From positions 1 to 10,062 of the forward strand of contig CAAAJI010001327.1 in assembly GCA_900642245.1 (NCBI GenBank): a stretch of DNA of 10,062 nucleotides. Reading direction: 5' to 3'. Position numbers and translations under genes: made by a program. Below, piece by piece: positions 1 through 7,338 of this stretch (within the stretch, counting starts at the first letter, position 1; every line of letters starts with the position of its first letter). Source of the stretch: Fragilaria radians. Its lineage: Eukaryota; Bacillariophyta; Fragilariophyceae; Fragilariales; Fragilariaceae. Under the pieces are notes generated by a model. The model was not told the origin of the DNA. It saw only the letters and a list, made by a program, of their open reading frames with translations, and did not search any database.

Positions 1-55
1 AAAAAACAATATACATACTTCCCTGAAGAGTCTCTAACGGGCGTTTTCCGTTTAG
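1..55 (-). other. 3' flank of the UNR-like gene
   Basis: Short stretch downstream of the UNR-like stop codon. On the gene strand it is AT-rich and ends in a run of T at the window edge. A weak 5-bp stem (AACGG/CCGTT around a 7-nt loop) lies just after the stop. No clear polyadenylation signal can be assigned. Confidence 0.4.
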
Positions 56-3000
56 TTACTTGCCATATTTAGAAATGCGCGTCGTCCAACCGGAATGAAA
101 TCCCACCGTTCCATCTGGACCCTTTGCCATCATGGATTGGGCAACGATCTTTCCTCCCAAGTTCTTCTTCACTGTTAAATTCAACTTTGTGCGTACATTG
201 GAATTGGTAAAAATTTTGGAATCCAGGTATAGATCTTTAGTACGGTATACACCAAAGATTTTACCATCATGAAGAAGCCCTTCCACTTCCTCACCATCCA
301 CAAGACGTGACGTTTCGCAACTTAATACTTCCTTTAACGAAATTACAAATGATTCCTTGTTCTCAGCGTTGGAAACAAATACAGCAGAACCACCACTATC
401 AGAATCAAGATTTAGATTAATTTGCTCCAAATGCCCCTTAAGCAGTATTGCGGCACCTCGGGACAGCAATAAAATATCCCGAGCGCCTTTCCCATTCTTT
501 GTTTTTGCAAAGCAGACCAAGTCACCTCGACGGGGACCTGTCACAGACTTGTCATGAAACGTCGTTCCTGACCTAGAAAGCTCATGGTTTACAACGACTC
601 CATCCGAATACTTCCAATATTGATGCATTTCCATGCTCGAAATAGAAGAAACATTATCGACCAAGTCGACGGATTGCATTTCAATGTTAGTGCTAAAAAT
701 GATTCCTTCTTTCTTGGGAGGTGAAGGTTTTTTAACATCTCGACTTAGATCAACATTAGCCCATCTTCCCTTTGTGACACCTGCACTTTTGGGTTCCTCA
801 ACCGTTCTTTTGGGTGGGCTATTATTTGAATGTATCGGAAGAGATCTAGATGGTTCGATTACAATTATTCCATGGGAAATATTAATGGGAAAGCTGTGAT
901 GAATATTGCATGATTCCGGGGGAAGAATTTCAACATTTTCAGCCATTCGTTTTCCACCCTTTTGAGATAAGATTTTGAACTTCACCACACTACCCTTCAC
1001 TATTATACTTTCTTTGTTTAAGGAATTTAAATTCATATGGACCAGTTCTTGTTGGCAACATAAATCGTCCAATACAGAAATGAAACCAACCTGACGTTCC
1101 TTGTCCATGTGAAGGACAATACCAAGACCTCCCTGAGTTTGCTTGAAATGAATTTCACTAGACTGGCTAGGACTGTTTCGAATTTCAATACAAAGGTTAC
1201 TAGGATAGATAACTCCACTTCGACGTGATTGTAAAACATCGCACCTTACGACGTCGCCAGCTTGGGGTGGTCCCCCCTCTCGACATTCTCGGACGAGGCT
1301 AGATTTGTCATATCGAATTTGTTGCATTACCTTGACACCATCTCTTTGAAGCTTGTTTTGATAATCAGAGGCATCCGTGATTTTGTCTACAACATTTAAA
1401 GGCAACTCTTCATGGGAGCCACCAGGGTTTTCATGTTCTGTATCATGCATTTTAACCTCATCGCTTCCGACAGAACTAGCCACTCTAGATATAATCAATC
1501 GACCATAGCTTTTGTCAGCATTCGAGGATGGTAAGGAAGAGCATTGAAGAGAGCCCCCACCGATACTGGAAACTAGCTTTTGAATGATTATGTCATCGTG
1601 TTTACTTTGTACATCTGGGAATATGAATTGAGACGAATCACTTAAATTTGTTTGGAGCGATCGAATGAGTCGAGACGCGAGTGGATGGCGATCCTCTAAT
1701 GACATCGATTGAATTTCCTGTTCTAACTGTATGATTCCAGCATAGGATTGCTTCTGGTCTTCTTTGACCACGATACCTTTCACATCATTGGCAAGGATAT
1801 GGTTCACTGGAAATATGGTTCCCTTTGGAAGTAATAAAATCCTTCGAGCTCTCAAGTTTTCTTTTTCCCCAACACCTCTTTGCTTTGATTTCTTTGCTTG
1901 TGACATTTCGGATTCAATCGCAAGGTCAAACTGAACTTCTATTCCAGCAGTCATTTCCAGTGTTCTTTGATCACTTATGCCCATACCAAACAACAAATCT
2001 CGCTGCAGCTCTCTTGGAAATAGATCTTGCGTACGAAAGTAGGATTCTGTCATTCGCTCGGACAAACTTATAAAACCAAATTGTTCTTTGATAACATGAA
2101 TGATACCTTCTTGACGGAGTGCTAAAGCACATGAAACTAATTTGACAACAGACGGTTCGTTTTCTTCATTACCAAAATTTCCTACTTGCCGTTTTGTTGG
2201 GGCCACATGAAAGGAACCATCCATGCATTTCTTCACCACGTCAAACAATAATGTATCGCCTTCTCGAATCCATAGAGTTGCGGAGCCTTCTTTGTATGAG
2301 TATAAACCACCAGGAGAGTCTTTGGCGTGAAGTGAAACTTTCTGGATAATCAGTTCTTCGCTGTCGTTATCTTGATAAGCAATTGTGTTGGAAAGCTGCA
2401 CAATACCGTCAGCATCATTACTATGATACGATGCTCGGGGAAAAGGACAGCGAACTACGACTCCTGTAACACCTACTGCCACCGTAATCTCAAATTGTAC
2501 AGTTCCTTTCGGCAGAAATCTAACTTTTCTGGCACTTATCTTTTCTTTACGCTCCATTGAAGCTTCTTCTTTCACCACCAGAAATTCCACTTCCATCCCG
2601 ATTTCCAATTCATTTTCAGCATCATCTTTTTCATCGAGCTCAATATTATCGAAATGGAAATAAATTTCGTCTTGCCTTTTGTTACTTCGAAGGAAACCAA
2701 AGTTATGTTTGAGTGCGGTAATTATTCCTTGTTCCAAAGTCGCAGCTGCCAACAACTCTGCCTCTCTGGCCTTTGCCTTCTTTTCTTGATCAGATTGAAT
2801 CAATTTAATAGATTTTGCATAAAGAAAGTTGGTCCGTCTATTTTTGAAAATGGAAAATTCAACAATGTCGTGTCTCGCCAATCGACTCCCGTTTGCACTA
2901 CGGGAAGACGAAGATAAATTTGAATTTCCTCTTTGAAAGTCTCTTCCACTTACGAGGCGTTCTGAGAAAGAGTTGGATCGGTCAATTGCTGCAAGCTCCT

Positions 3001-3505
3001 CGAAAGTAAAAAAAACAGTTGTTTCTTCATTTAATTTCAAATCGTCATTCCTTTTTCCGGGATATTCCGTTTCAGAAATAATATCAATCACTCCCTCACG
3101 CTTTGCCTTCTCTTGCTGATTGCGTTGCGGTAATTTCTTTACCAAACCTTGGTATCTGAAACCAGGATTAACTTCTACATCCCACACAACTGTACCAGGA
3201 TCTAGCTTTCTAACTTGACGAGCACGCAGATTCTCTTGCGAGCGATGATTTAAGAGCAAACTGAATTCTACTTCATCTCCAAGCTTCAATTCACACCCAT
3301 GAATTACTTCAGAGAAATGGAAAAAAACTTCCTCCGGTCGATCTGCACAAAATATGAATCCGAAATTTTCTTTGAGTGAACAAATCTTTCCATGCTCAAT
3401 CGAATCGGAATAAGTGGATCGATTAGGTCGAGATAGAAATCTACCATCGTTATGAGAAAATTTGTGGTTTCCAGGAGGGGTCTCAACAGGCCGGTTAGGA
3501 GCCAT
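56..3505 (-). CDS. CSDE1-like: UNR/CSDE1-type multi-cold-shock-domain RNA-binding protein
   Basis: Complete 1149-aa intron-free reading frame; ATG at 3503-3505 has G at -3 and G at +4, stop TAA at 56-58. Canonical-looking cold-shock domains alternate with degenerate ones, the layout known for UNR. CSD1 is about residues 38-100 (RNP1-like ENFGFIF 46-52, RNP2-like VFFHFSEV 60-67), CSD3 about 258-332 (HNFGFLR, IYFHFDNI), CSD5 about 465-560 (EQFGFIS; RNP2 altered to SYFRTQDLF). A weaker one lies at about 791-862 (VGFIS, ELVHMNLNSL) and another CSD-like unit at about 933-1016. Degenerate units fill about 115-237, 345-440 and 575-770. Linkers of the form LLPKGT follow several domains (331, 559). 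The C-terminus carries AKGPDGTVGF (1127-1136), resembling the SUZ-C motif at the end of animal UNR. By family knowledge it is a cytoplasmic single-stranded RNA binder controlling translation and mRNA decay; the RNA targets here are unknown. Family assignment is firm, strict orthology less so. Confidence 0.88.
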   Translation of the reverse strand: MAPNRPVETPPGNHKFSHNDGRFLSRPNRSTYSDSIEHGKICSLKENFGFIFCADRPEEVFFHFSEVIHGCELKLGDEVEFSLLLNHRSQENLRARQVRKLDPGTVVWDVEVNPGFRYQGLVKKLPQRNQQEKAKREGVIDIISETEYPGKRNDDLKLNEETTVFFTFEELAAIDRSNSFSERLVSGRDFQRGNSNLSSSSRSANGSRLARHDIVEFSIFKNRRTNFLYAKSIKLIQSDQEKKAKAREAELLAAATLEQGIITALKHNFGFLRSNKRQDEIYFHFDNIELDEKDDAENELEIGMEVEFLVVKEEASMERKEKISARKVRFLPKGTVQFEITVAVGVTGVVVRCPFPRASYHSNDADGIVQLSNTIAYQDNDSEELIIQKVSLHAKDSPGGLYSYKEGSATLWIREGDTLLFDVVKKCMDGSFHVAPTKRQVGNFGNEENEPSVVKLVSCALALRQEGIIHVIKEQFGFISLSERMTESYFRTQDLFPRELQRDLLFGMGISDQRTLEMTAGIEVQFDLAIESEMSQAKKSKQRGVGEKENLRARRILLLPKGTIFPVNHILANDVKGIVVKEDQKQSYAGIIQLEQEIQSMSLEDRHPLASRLIRSLQTNLSDSSQFIFPDVQSKHDDIIIQKLVSSIGGGSLQCSSLPSSNADKSYGRLIISRVASSVGSDEVKMHDTEHENPGGSHEELPLNVVDKITDASDYQNKLQRDGVKVMQQIRYDKSSLVRECREGGPPQAGDVVRCDVLQSRRSGVIYPSNLCIEIRNSPSQSSEIHFKQTQGGLGIVLHMDKERQVGFISVLDDLCCQQELVHMNLNSLNKESIIVKGSVVKFKILSQKGGKRMAENVEILPPESCNIHHSFPINISHGIIVIEPSRSLPIHSNNSPPKRTVEEPKSAGVTKGRWANVDLSRDVKKPSPPKKEGIIFSTNIEMQSVDLVDNVSSISSMEMHQYWKYSDGVVVNHELSRSGTTFHDKSVTGPRRGDLVCFAKTKNGKGARDILLLSRGAAILLKGHLEQINLNLDSDSGGSAVFVSNAENKESFVISLKEVLSCETSRLVDGEEVEGLLHDGKIFGVYRTKDLYLDSKIFTNSNVRTKLNLTVKKNLGGKIVAQSMMAKGPDGTVGFHSGWTTRISKYGK

Positions 3506-3960
3506 AACTAATAATTAGAATTCCAAGAAGACTGAGAGTTTTTTTTGGAAGGAAACGTTTCGTATTCTAGAAACAGAGCCAGGAAATACTTAATTTCCTT
3601 CACAGAGTTAGCTCTTAAAGCAGCAAACAATAAGGACTAAAGAGAAGAAGGATTCCTTCGAGCTGCCTCTCTGAAACAAGCGTCCTACCCAATCCAAACT
3701 CTGAGTTTAGCGTTTCTTGAGGACGAGAACCGTACTGTGCTATCAAATACAAGTACACGGCGATGACGAAAGAACAATTTCTGTTGTGGTTGGACCAATA
3801 AACAATTCCGATGAACAGGAACATCCATCTCCAGTGACAAATATGAAGTGGAAGCTATGAAAAAAAAGAGAAACATGGATATTAAACACTTGTTAACAGC
3901 TCGAGATTAGCATAATTCATATGATTTGAAGGAAAGTACTAATCATTTTCCGACTAAATG
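3506..3960 (-). promoter_or_regulatory. Leader and presumed promoter region of the UNR-like gene
   Basis: About 450 bases lie between the UNR-like ATG and the first readable gypsy-derived sequence. On the gene strand the part nearest the ATG is pyrimidine-rich with a run of A (about 3539-3546 on the plus strand reads as T), consistent with a leader. I see no TATA box or other named element I would defend. Short overlapping minus-strand frames (for example 3615-3824, starting at a true ATG, 69 codons) could be upstream ORFs in the leader, but they match nothing I know. The boundary with the retroelement is approximate. Confidence 0.4.
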
Positions 3961-3987
3961 ATTGGCGGGAATACATAATATATCTGG

Positions 3988-4182
3988 TTAGCAAAGAAAA
4001 TAATTTCCTTCAATAAGGTGCTGAGAATATAGTGGTTTTGATAAATGTGTTAATGTAAATCCATTGATCCTTGTCTGTTGAAGATCAAGGCAAGAGTCCA
4101 TTGAGAATTTCATATTTTTGACGTCAATGCATTCTGCTTCTGAGAGAAGTGCCATTGATTTTCCTTCATTCTTCGGATTCAT
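3988..4182 (-). pseudogene. Ty3/gypsy linker between RNase H and integrase
   Basis: Open minus-strand stretch directly following the DALSHLHI motif, ending at a stop at 3988. It contains CLDLQQTRING and ends LYSQHLIEGNYFLC, which fits the variable linker of gypsy polyproteins where a Gln-rich start and a terminal IEGxxLLC precede the integrase zinc finger. It lacks a start codon of its own. Beyond the stop, weak similarity (ILCIPANH versus xIYIPxxL) may carry the fossil to about 3950. Confidence 0.6.
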
Positions 4183-4566
4183 TATGTGCAAGTGGGATAA
4201 GGCATCCAAGAAATCTATTTAACTCCTTTGAGACATTCGAATGTTTCTCTTTGTTCTTCAAGGAGTGAAATGCTGCAAAAATCACTATCTGATACTTGTG
4301 AGCCCATTAGAATGGTGGAATTGTCATGGTCAGTCAAGACTATAAATTGGTAACCCAAATACACACTCTTTTACTCCTATCAGATCTCAATATTTGATAA
4401 CATCTCTCTGTCAATATGTCTTGGGCTGTGTTGAGGGGAAATGTGTCTTGTATCCTTCAAAATGGCTGTTCCTGACTGATATTTAGATGCCTCAGTGTTT
4501 AAGTTAAAGATTTTACTGATATCTGGATAGTCAAAGGCCTTTTGTTGGGTGCAAGCAATTCTGCCT
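4183..4566 (-). pseudogene. Ty3/gypsy RNase H domain remnant
   Basis: In one minus-strand frame CTQQKAFD (resembling the gypsy WTxxHQKAFD motif) runs straight into YPDISKIFNLNTEASKYQSG (4470-4529), matching the family pattern YPDFSKPFxxxTDASxYQxG, with the catalytic Asp of TDAS replaced by Glu (TEAS). The residues usual between QKAFD and YPD are missing, a deletion. The same frame continues through EMLSNIEI, three stop codons (tga, tag and taa within four codons) and YQFIVLTDHDNST (4314-4352), matching the VYTDHKNLT motif, then LEEQRETFECLKGVK (4218-4262). A frameshift then gives LDALSHLHI (4183-4209), corresponding to ADALSRL. The intact gypsy order with inactivating lesions makes this a clear pseudogene. 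Confidence 0.85.
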
Positions 4567-4599
4567 TGACATTGCTTGTTGTGGCACTAGCTATAAGGA

Positions 4600-4720
4600 C
4601 GAAAATCTTAATTTCGTACATCCACACACTAAAATAGAAGTTGACTTAAAACATTGCCGATAACTCAGATGCTTTATTTATTCTACCAAGATTGAAGACA
4701 GTTCAAGCACTTACTAGTAT
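4600..4720 (-). pseudogene. Ty3/gypsy reverse transcriptase connection remnant
   Basis: One minus-strand frame reads TVFNLGRINKASELSAMF, a stop, then VNFYFSVW (4622-4645) and onward to ASATTSNVK. This follows the family pattern AIxNLxxPKxxKELRSFLGMVNYYRxxW...LAPLTxLTSK, which sits just upstream of RNase H in gypsy pol. Upstream traces such as LKNVLDKI (about 4900-4925), resembling the xxVLxRL helix before the YLGY motif, suggest the palm domain extends further but is too eroded to assign residue by residue. The catalytic YLDD box is not recognisable. Confidence 0.65.
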
Positions 4721-5099
4721 TTCAGAGATAGAGAACCTTAGTAGAACGAATTGTAACATAGGGAAAACGCTCTTTTCTCATTAAGATTATAGAAAAATGC
4801 AAGTTTTCTACTCTATCTAAAATTGAAAATAGAAACATTGTGTTCTATTTTACAGAAATAATGAATACAATTCAAACTTTTCAGCCTTACTAAAACGGAA
4901 TCTTGTCCAACACATTTTTTAAAATAGATACTTTTTGGTCAGAGCCCATTATAAAGAATGAGTTGTGTCCTTTAGGCTGCGCTGGTATGTCAACTATTTT
5001 TTTACTGATTATTGCTTCGAATAAAAAATTTCAAATCATGTTGAAGTTCACTCAACACCTAGGAATTATTTATCACCTAAGCATAAAGAGACCCTTTAT

Positions 5100-5930
5100 T
5101 AGTAGCACCTAAAATTGTCAAGCAAATAAACATGCGCTAGTACAATTATCAGCTGTTATTGTTTTAGGTGTGCCTTATATTGCTGATATCTTCATCATCT
5201 ATACTTAGCATGTACTAGCAACAATGGACGTCTCCCATGTTGGTACAACATGACATTTCCTGAAATAATCCTTTCTAGTTTAACTCAATGTATTAACTTT
5301 AATCTCAAACTGCTTTATTTAAGTATTGTGAGCGTTTTTCTAGTAAGATATTGTAATTATTTATATATTTTAGCATTTCCAGCTGAAAGTGGACTGGTCA
5401 AGTAAACTAAGGAAATGCCTGCAAAGAACTAATTAGAGGGCAACCATCAAATGCGTTCTCTTACCTTCCGTTGTGGCTCGTGGTCTATGGCCCAAAAATT
5501 AGATCATCATCAATGAAAGTAAGAAAGAATAGTGTCCTGACTTAATTTATACACGTTGTGATAAGGATACAATCCCTGACAAGGATTTGGATAATATGTT
5601 AATAGCAGATGACTTTATTTGCTTAGTTTTTAAAAATATTTGAATGAATCATCGGTATTCACTGCTTGAAATTTGGTTTAATTAAGTGCAAAAGAACCAA
5701 TGATGAGATGAGGACTCAGCTTGAAAACGAGACGCGTCACCTGTAATTTAGTATCTTGTCAATATTTGAGTCATTTAGACTTGAAGTATTAGGCGAAGAA
5801 GAGGCGATGTTAACTCTGCAATTCAAAGGCAAATGTGTTATGTTGCGACATAAAGTAGCCCCATGTAAGTCAAAGCAATTGAAAGAAGATTATTTGAAAA
5901 ATGACAGAATCAAAGAGAGGAAAATTATGG
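5100..5930. other. Unassigned AT-rich intergenic sequence, no gene supported
   Basis: No frame on either strand shows a run of recognisable motifs. A 63-codon plus-strand frame at 5756-5944 starts with TTG, has no in-frame upstream ATG and resembles nothing I know. By position it could be the eroded upstream part of the copia RNase H that follows, but the expected motifs (WKSKxQxSVTLSSTEAEY, YVDD) are not convincingly present. A 9-bp inverted repeat, cacctaaaa (5106-5114) and ttttaggtg (5162-5170), is visible. The stretch is probably dead transposon sequence. Confidence 0.5.
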
Positions 5931-6240
5931 CGACTTTGACATAATGTAGCGCGTACGGTGATGGATTTTCAGCTTGAATCCATTGTTACTTAAATCATCA
6001 ATCAACTTCGATGTTTGTTTTCTACTGGTTCTATCTTTATGGCAGAAAACTCACGGTTAGATGTGCATACTCAACATACTGATACAAGGTACCACTACCT
6101 TTGCAAGCATAATGAAGATGGATTCATAAAGGATGTATTTGTCATGTCTTAGAAAAGAGTCCGGATATTTTTAGAAGAAGAAAATTGGAAAAAGATGCAT
6201 GCGAAAAGTTTTTAAGGGAAGATTCAGGATTTGAACGATT
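5930..6240 (+). pseudogene. Decayed Ty1/copia RNase H C-terminus
   Basis: The plus-strand frame with codons at 5964 onward reads DFQLESI, a stop, then GSIFMAENSRL (6027-6059), HTDTRYHYL (6075-6101) and NEDGFIKDVFV (6111-6143). This matches the copia pattern DNxGAIFxAEN...TKHIDTRYHFxRExxxDGFIKxxFV. After a stop at 6150-6152 the match continues in another frame: SPDIF (6158-6172) corresponds to ADIFTK and EKDACEKFL (6188-6214) to the EKHxxKFL tail. One in-frame stop and one frameshift within about 250 bp, with the other motifs preserved, show an inactivated pol 3' end. The upstream DN of the active site is not readable. Pol should end near here and the 3' LTR should follow, but none was recognised. 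Confidence 0.85.
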
Positions 6241-6680
6241 GGACGTTGACGATATGAAGGGTATTGTAAAGAATCATCACAATTCACTTTTCAAATGTTT
6301 CGTTTACCTTGGGTTAAGTTACGAATTTGAAAGACTTAGCGATGAGTCACAGATTCAATTTCAAAGTGAGAGTTATCTCAATCTTAACGTGAAGAAGCTC
6401 TCTAACAAAGAAGTGTATTTGTTTCTAATGTGAAGATATCAAATGCTACTAGGTCTAGTGGAGTTAGAGACTGTAAACATTTGAATTGTTTCTGCTTTAC
6501 TGTTAAATGTAACGTTCAATTCTGTAACCCAAAAATATCCATTCAAGATCAACGCCAACGTGCACAAAGCAAAGCAAATCTGGGTAGAATTTTTTTCACC
6601 CAAGAAAAGTTTGAAACTCTTTATCAAATGTATATGATTGTTAGATGTGTTGGATCTCTCTGACTTCATCAAGGATGTTT
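6215..6680. other. Stretch between two opposed copia fossils, no gene supported
   Basis: The plus-strand frame of the copia tail stays open for about 72 codons after the EKFL motif, to a stop at 6431-6433, encoding nothing I recognise. It may be eroded 3' untranslated or LTR sequence that happens to be open. On the minus strand, ICFALC around 6555-6580 sits about where a gag zinc knuckle (CFxCGxxGH) would fall relative to the gag fossil upstream, but the spacing and His are wrong. No TG...CA LTR ends or polypurine tract were identified. Confidence 0.4.
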
Positions 6681-7180
6681 TGATAATTCAATCATAATTT
6701 TTCCCTGTGAAAACCTTAAACAATCAATACTTCACATAGTTCATTAACTTCCGTGTGAGATTTTTTCAATTTCACCATTTGTAATTCATGATCACTAACT
6801 CACCATTTGTCATTCATGATCACGGGTTGTGTGATCAACTGTCATGACTGGTTCCATGTCTCTCTTAACAATCTCTCTGCTTTTACAGGTGAAGGAGCAG
6901 AGGTTGGTTCATACTTGTTCTTCAATCTTTCCAAGGCCATTGTTGCATTTCCTTCAGTGTGATCCTCATTTTTGCATCCTTCACCATATGGAACCCCCCT
7001 TTACCACTATTGCGTTTGCATCTCTTCAACTCCTTGTGCCTTAGCCATATAAATCTGCACTGATAGCTTCATTTCTTTCTGTTTAATTCAAGGCTTTCCT
7101 CACGCAGCTTGATTTTGTTCCTGCTGAGTTTGTTCGATTCTCTTTGCTCTTCTCCAATACTGACAAGATTACCAATGATG
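6680..7180 (-). pseudogene. Decayed Ty1/copia gag
   Basis: On the minus strand GCKNEDHTEGNATMALERLK runs into KYEPTSAPSPVK (6881-6916) and AERLLRE, up to a stop at 6842-6844. This fits the copia gag core GCKTKDYxDGNAAxAWERLKxKYEPxSAPSxVKxERxFRE known from diatom elements. In the same frame beyond the stops, DHELQMVKLKK (6761-6793) fits the following NLTxDYELQxVxLEKR segment. Upstream, LREESLELNRKK and EAISADLYG (about 7130-7045) fit the KLRxxNxEAYADLxLS helix region, but with frame changes. The order is right for gag, but several stops and frameshifts kill it. Its orientation is opposite to the copia RNase H piece next to it, so the two cannot be one simple insertion. Confidence 0.8.
6772..6823. 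repeat. 28-bp tandem duplication inside the gag fossil
   Basis: Two adjacent copies of tcaccatttgtNattcatga followed by tcac, starting at 6772 and 6800 (period 28). Twenty-three of 24 aligned bases are identical; the second copy lacks the final taac. It lies within the eroded gag and duplicates the HELQMV-coding bases. The near-identity implies it arose long after the element died. Confidence 0.85.
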
Positions 7181-7298
7181 AAAGCCACATATCAGATTGA
7201 GAATGGATATGATCGAAGAATTACCTAGAGATGAACTCGGATGAAGCTCCATCCAATTGAATTATCTTCAATAGGAAAAATAGAGTGATCATGCTTTA

Positions 7299-7338
7299 GC
7301 TACATCAAATCTTCCAAACATGATTATCCTGATGTAGC
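7299..7338. repeat. 9-bp perfect inverted repeat
   Basis: gctacatca (7299-7307) and tgatgtagc (7330-7338) are perfect reverse complements separated by 22 bases. It could be a short hairpin or chance in AT-rich DNA; no function is evident. Confidence 0.6.

Larger units (their letters stand above)
3960..5100 (-). mobile_element. Decayed Ty3/gypsy LTR-retrotransposon pol fragment
   Basis: Read on the minus strand from high to low coordinates, pol motifs appear in the canonical gypsy order despite stops and frameshifts: weak reverse transcriptase palm traces (about 5100-4860), RT connection (about 4720-4600), RNase H (about 4566-4218), the DALSRL-like end of RNase H (4183-4209), and the linker leading towards the integrase zinc finger (to about 3988, perhaps 3950). 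The order and spacing fit one insertion degraded in place. No integrase core (DDE), chromodomain, LTR or target-site duplication was found, so the element is truncated and inert. The gene-proximal end lies roughly 450 bp upstream of the UNR-like start codon. Confidence is high for 3988-4690 and moderate above that. Confidence 0.75.

Noticed and set aside
357..899. Plus-strand ORFs within the UNR-like gene
   Set aside because: They are antisense shadows of a well-supported 1149-aa protein.
3615..3876. Two overlapping minus-strand ORFs upstream of the UNR-like gene as small genes
   Set aside because: They overlap in different frames, have no recognisable motif and fall in the probable leader of the UNR-like transcript; upstream ORFs are possible but unproven.
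5756..5944. 63-codon plus-strand open frame as a possible gene
   Set aside because: It starts with TTG with no in-frame ATG before it, and precedes a copia RNase H fossil, so it is more likely eroded element sequence.
6430..6663. Cys-containing plus-strand frame (CKHLNCFCF...KCNVQFC) as a zinc-finger protein
   Set aside because: The first codon is GTG, the cysteine spacing fits no zinc-finger class I know, and the opposite strand is also open here, as expected by chance in this composition.
6439..6672. Gag zinc knuckle (CCHC) on the minus strand near 6555-6580
   Set aside because: The position suits a knuckle, but the sequence ICFALC has the wrong spacing and no matching His, so it cannot be claimed.
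6844..7044. 66-codon plus-strand ORF with a true ATG
   Set aside because: It is antisense to the readable gag motifs and has no coding signal of its own.
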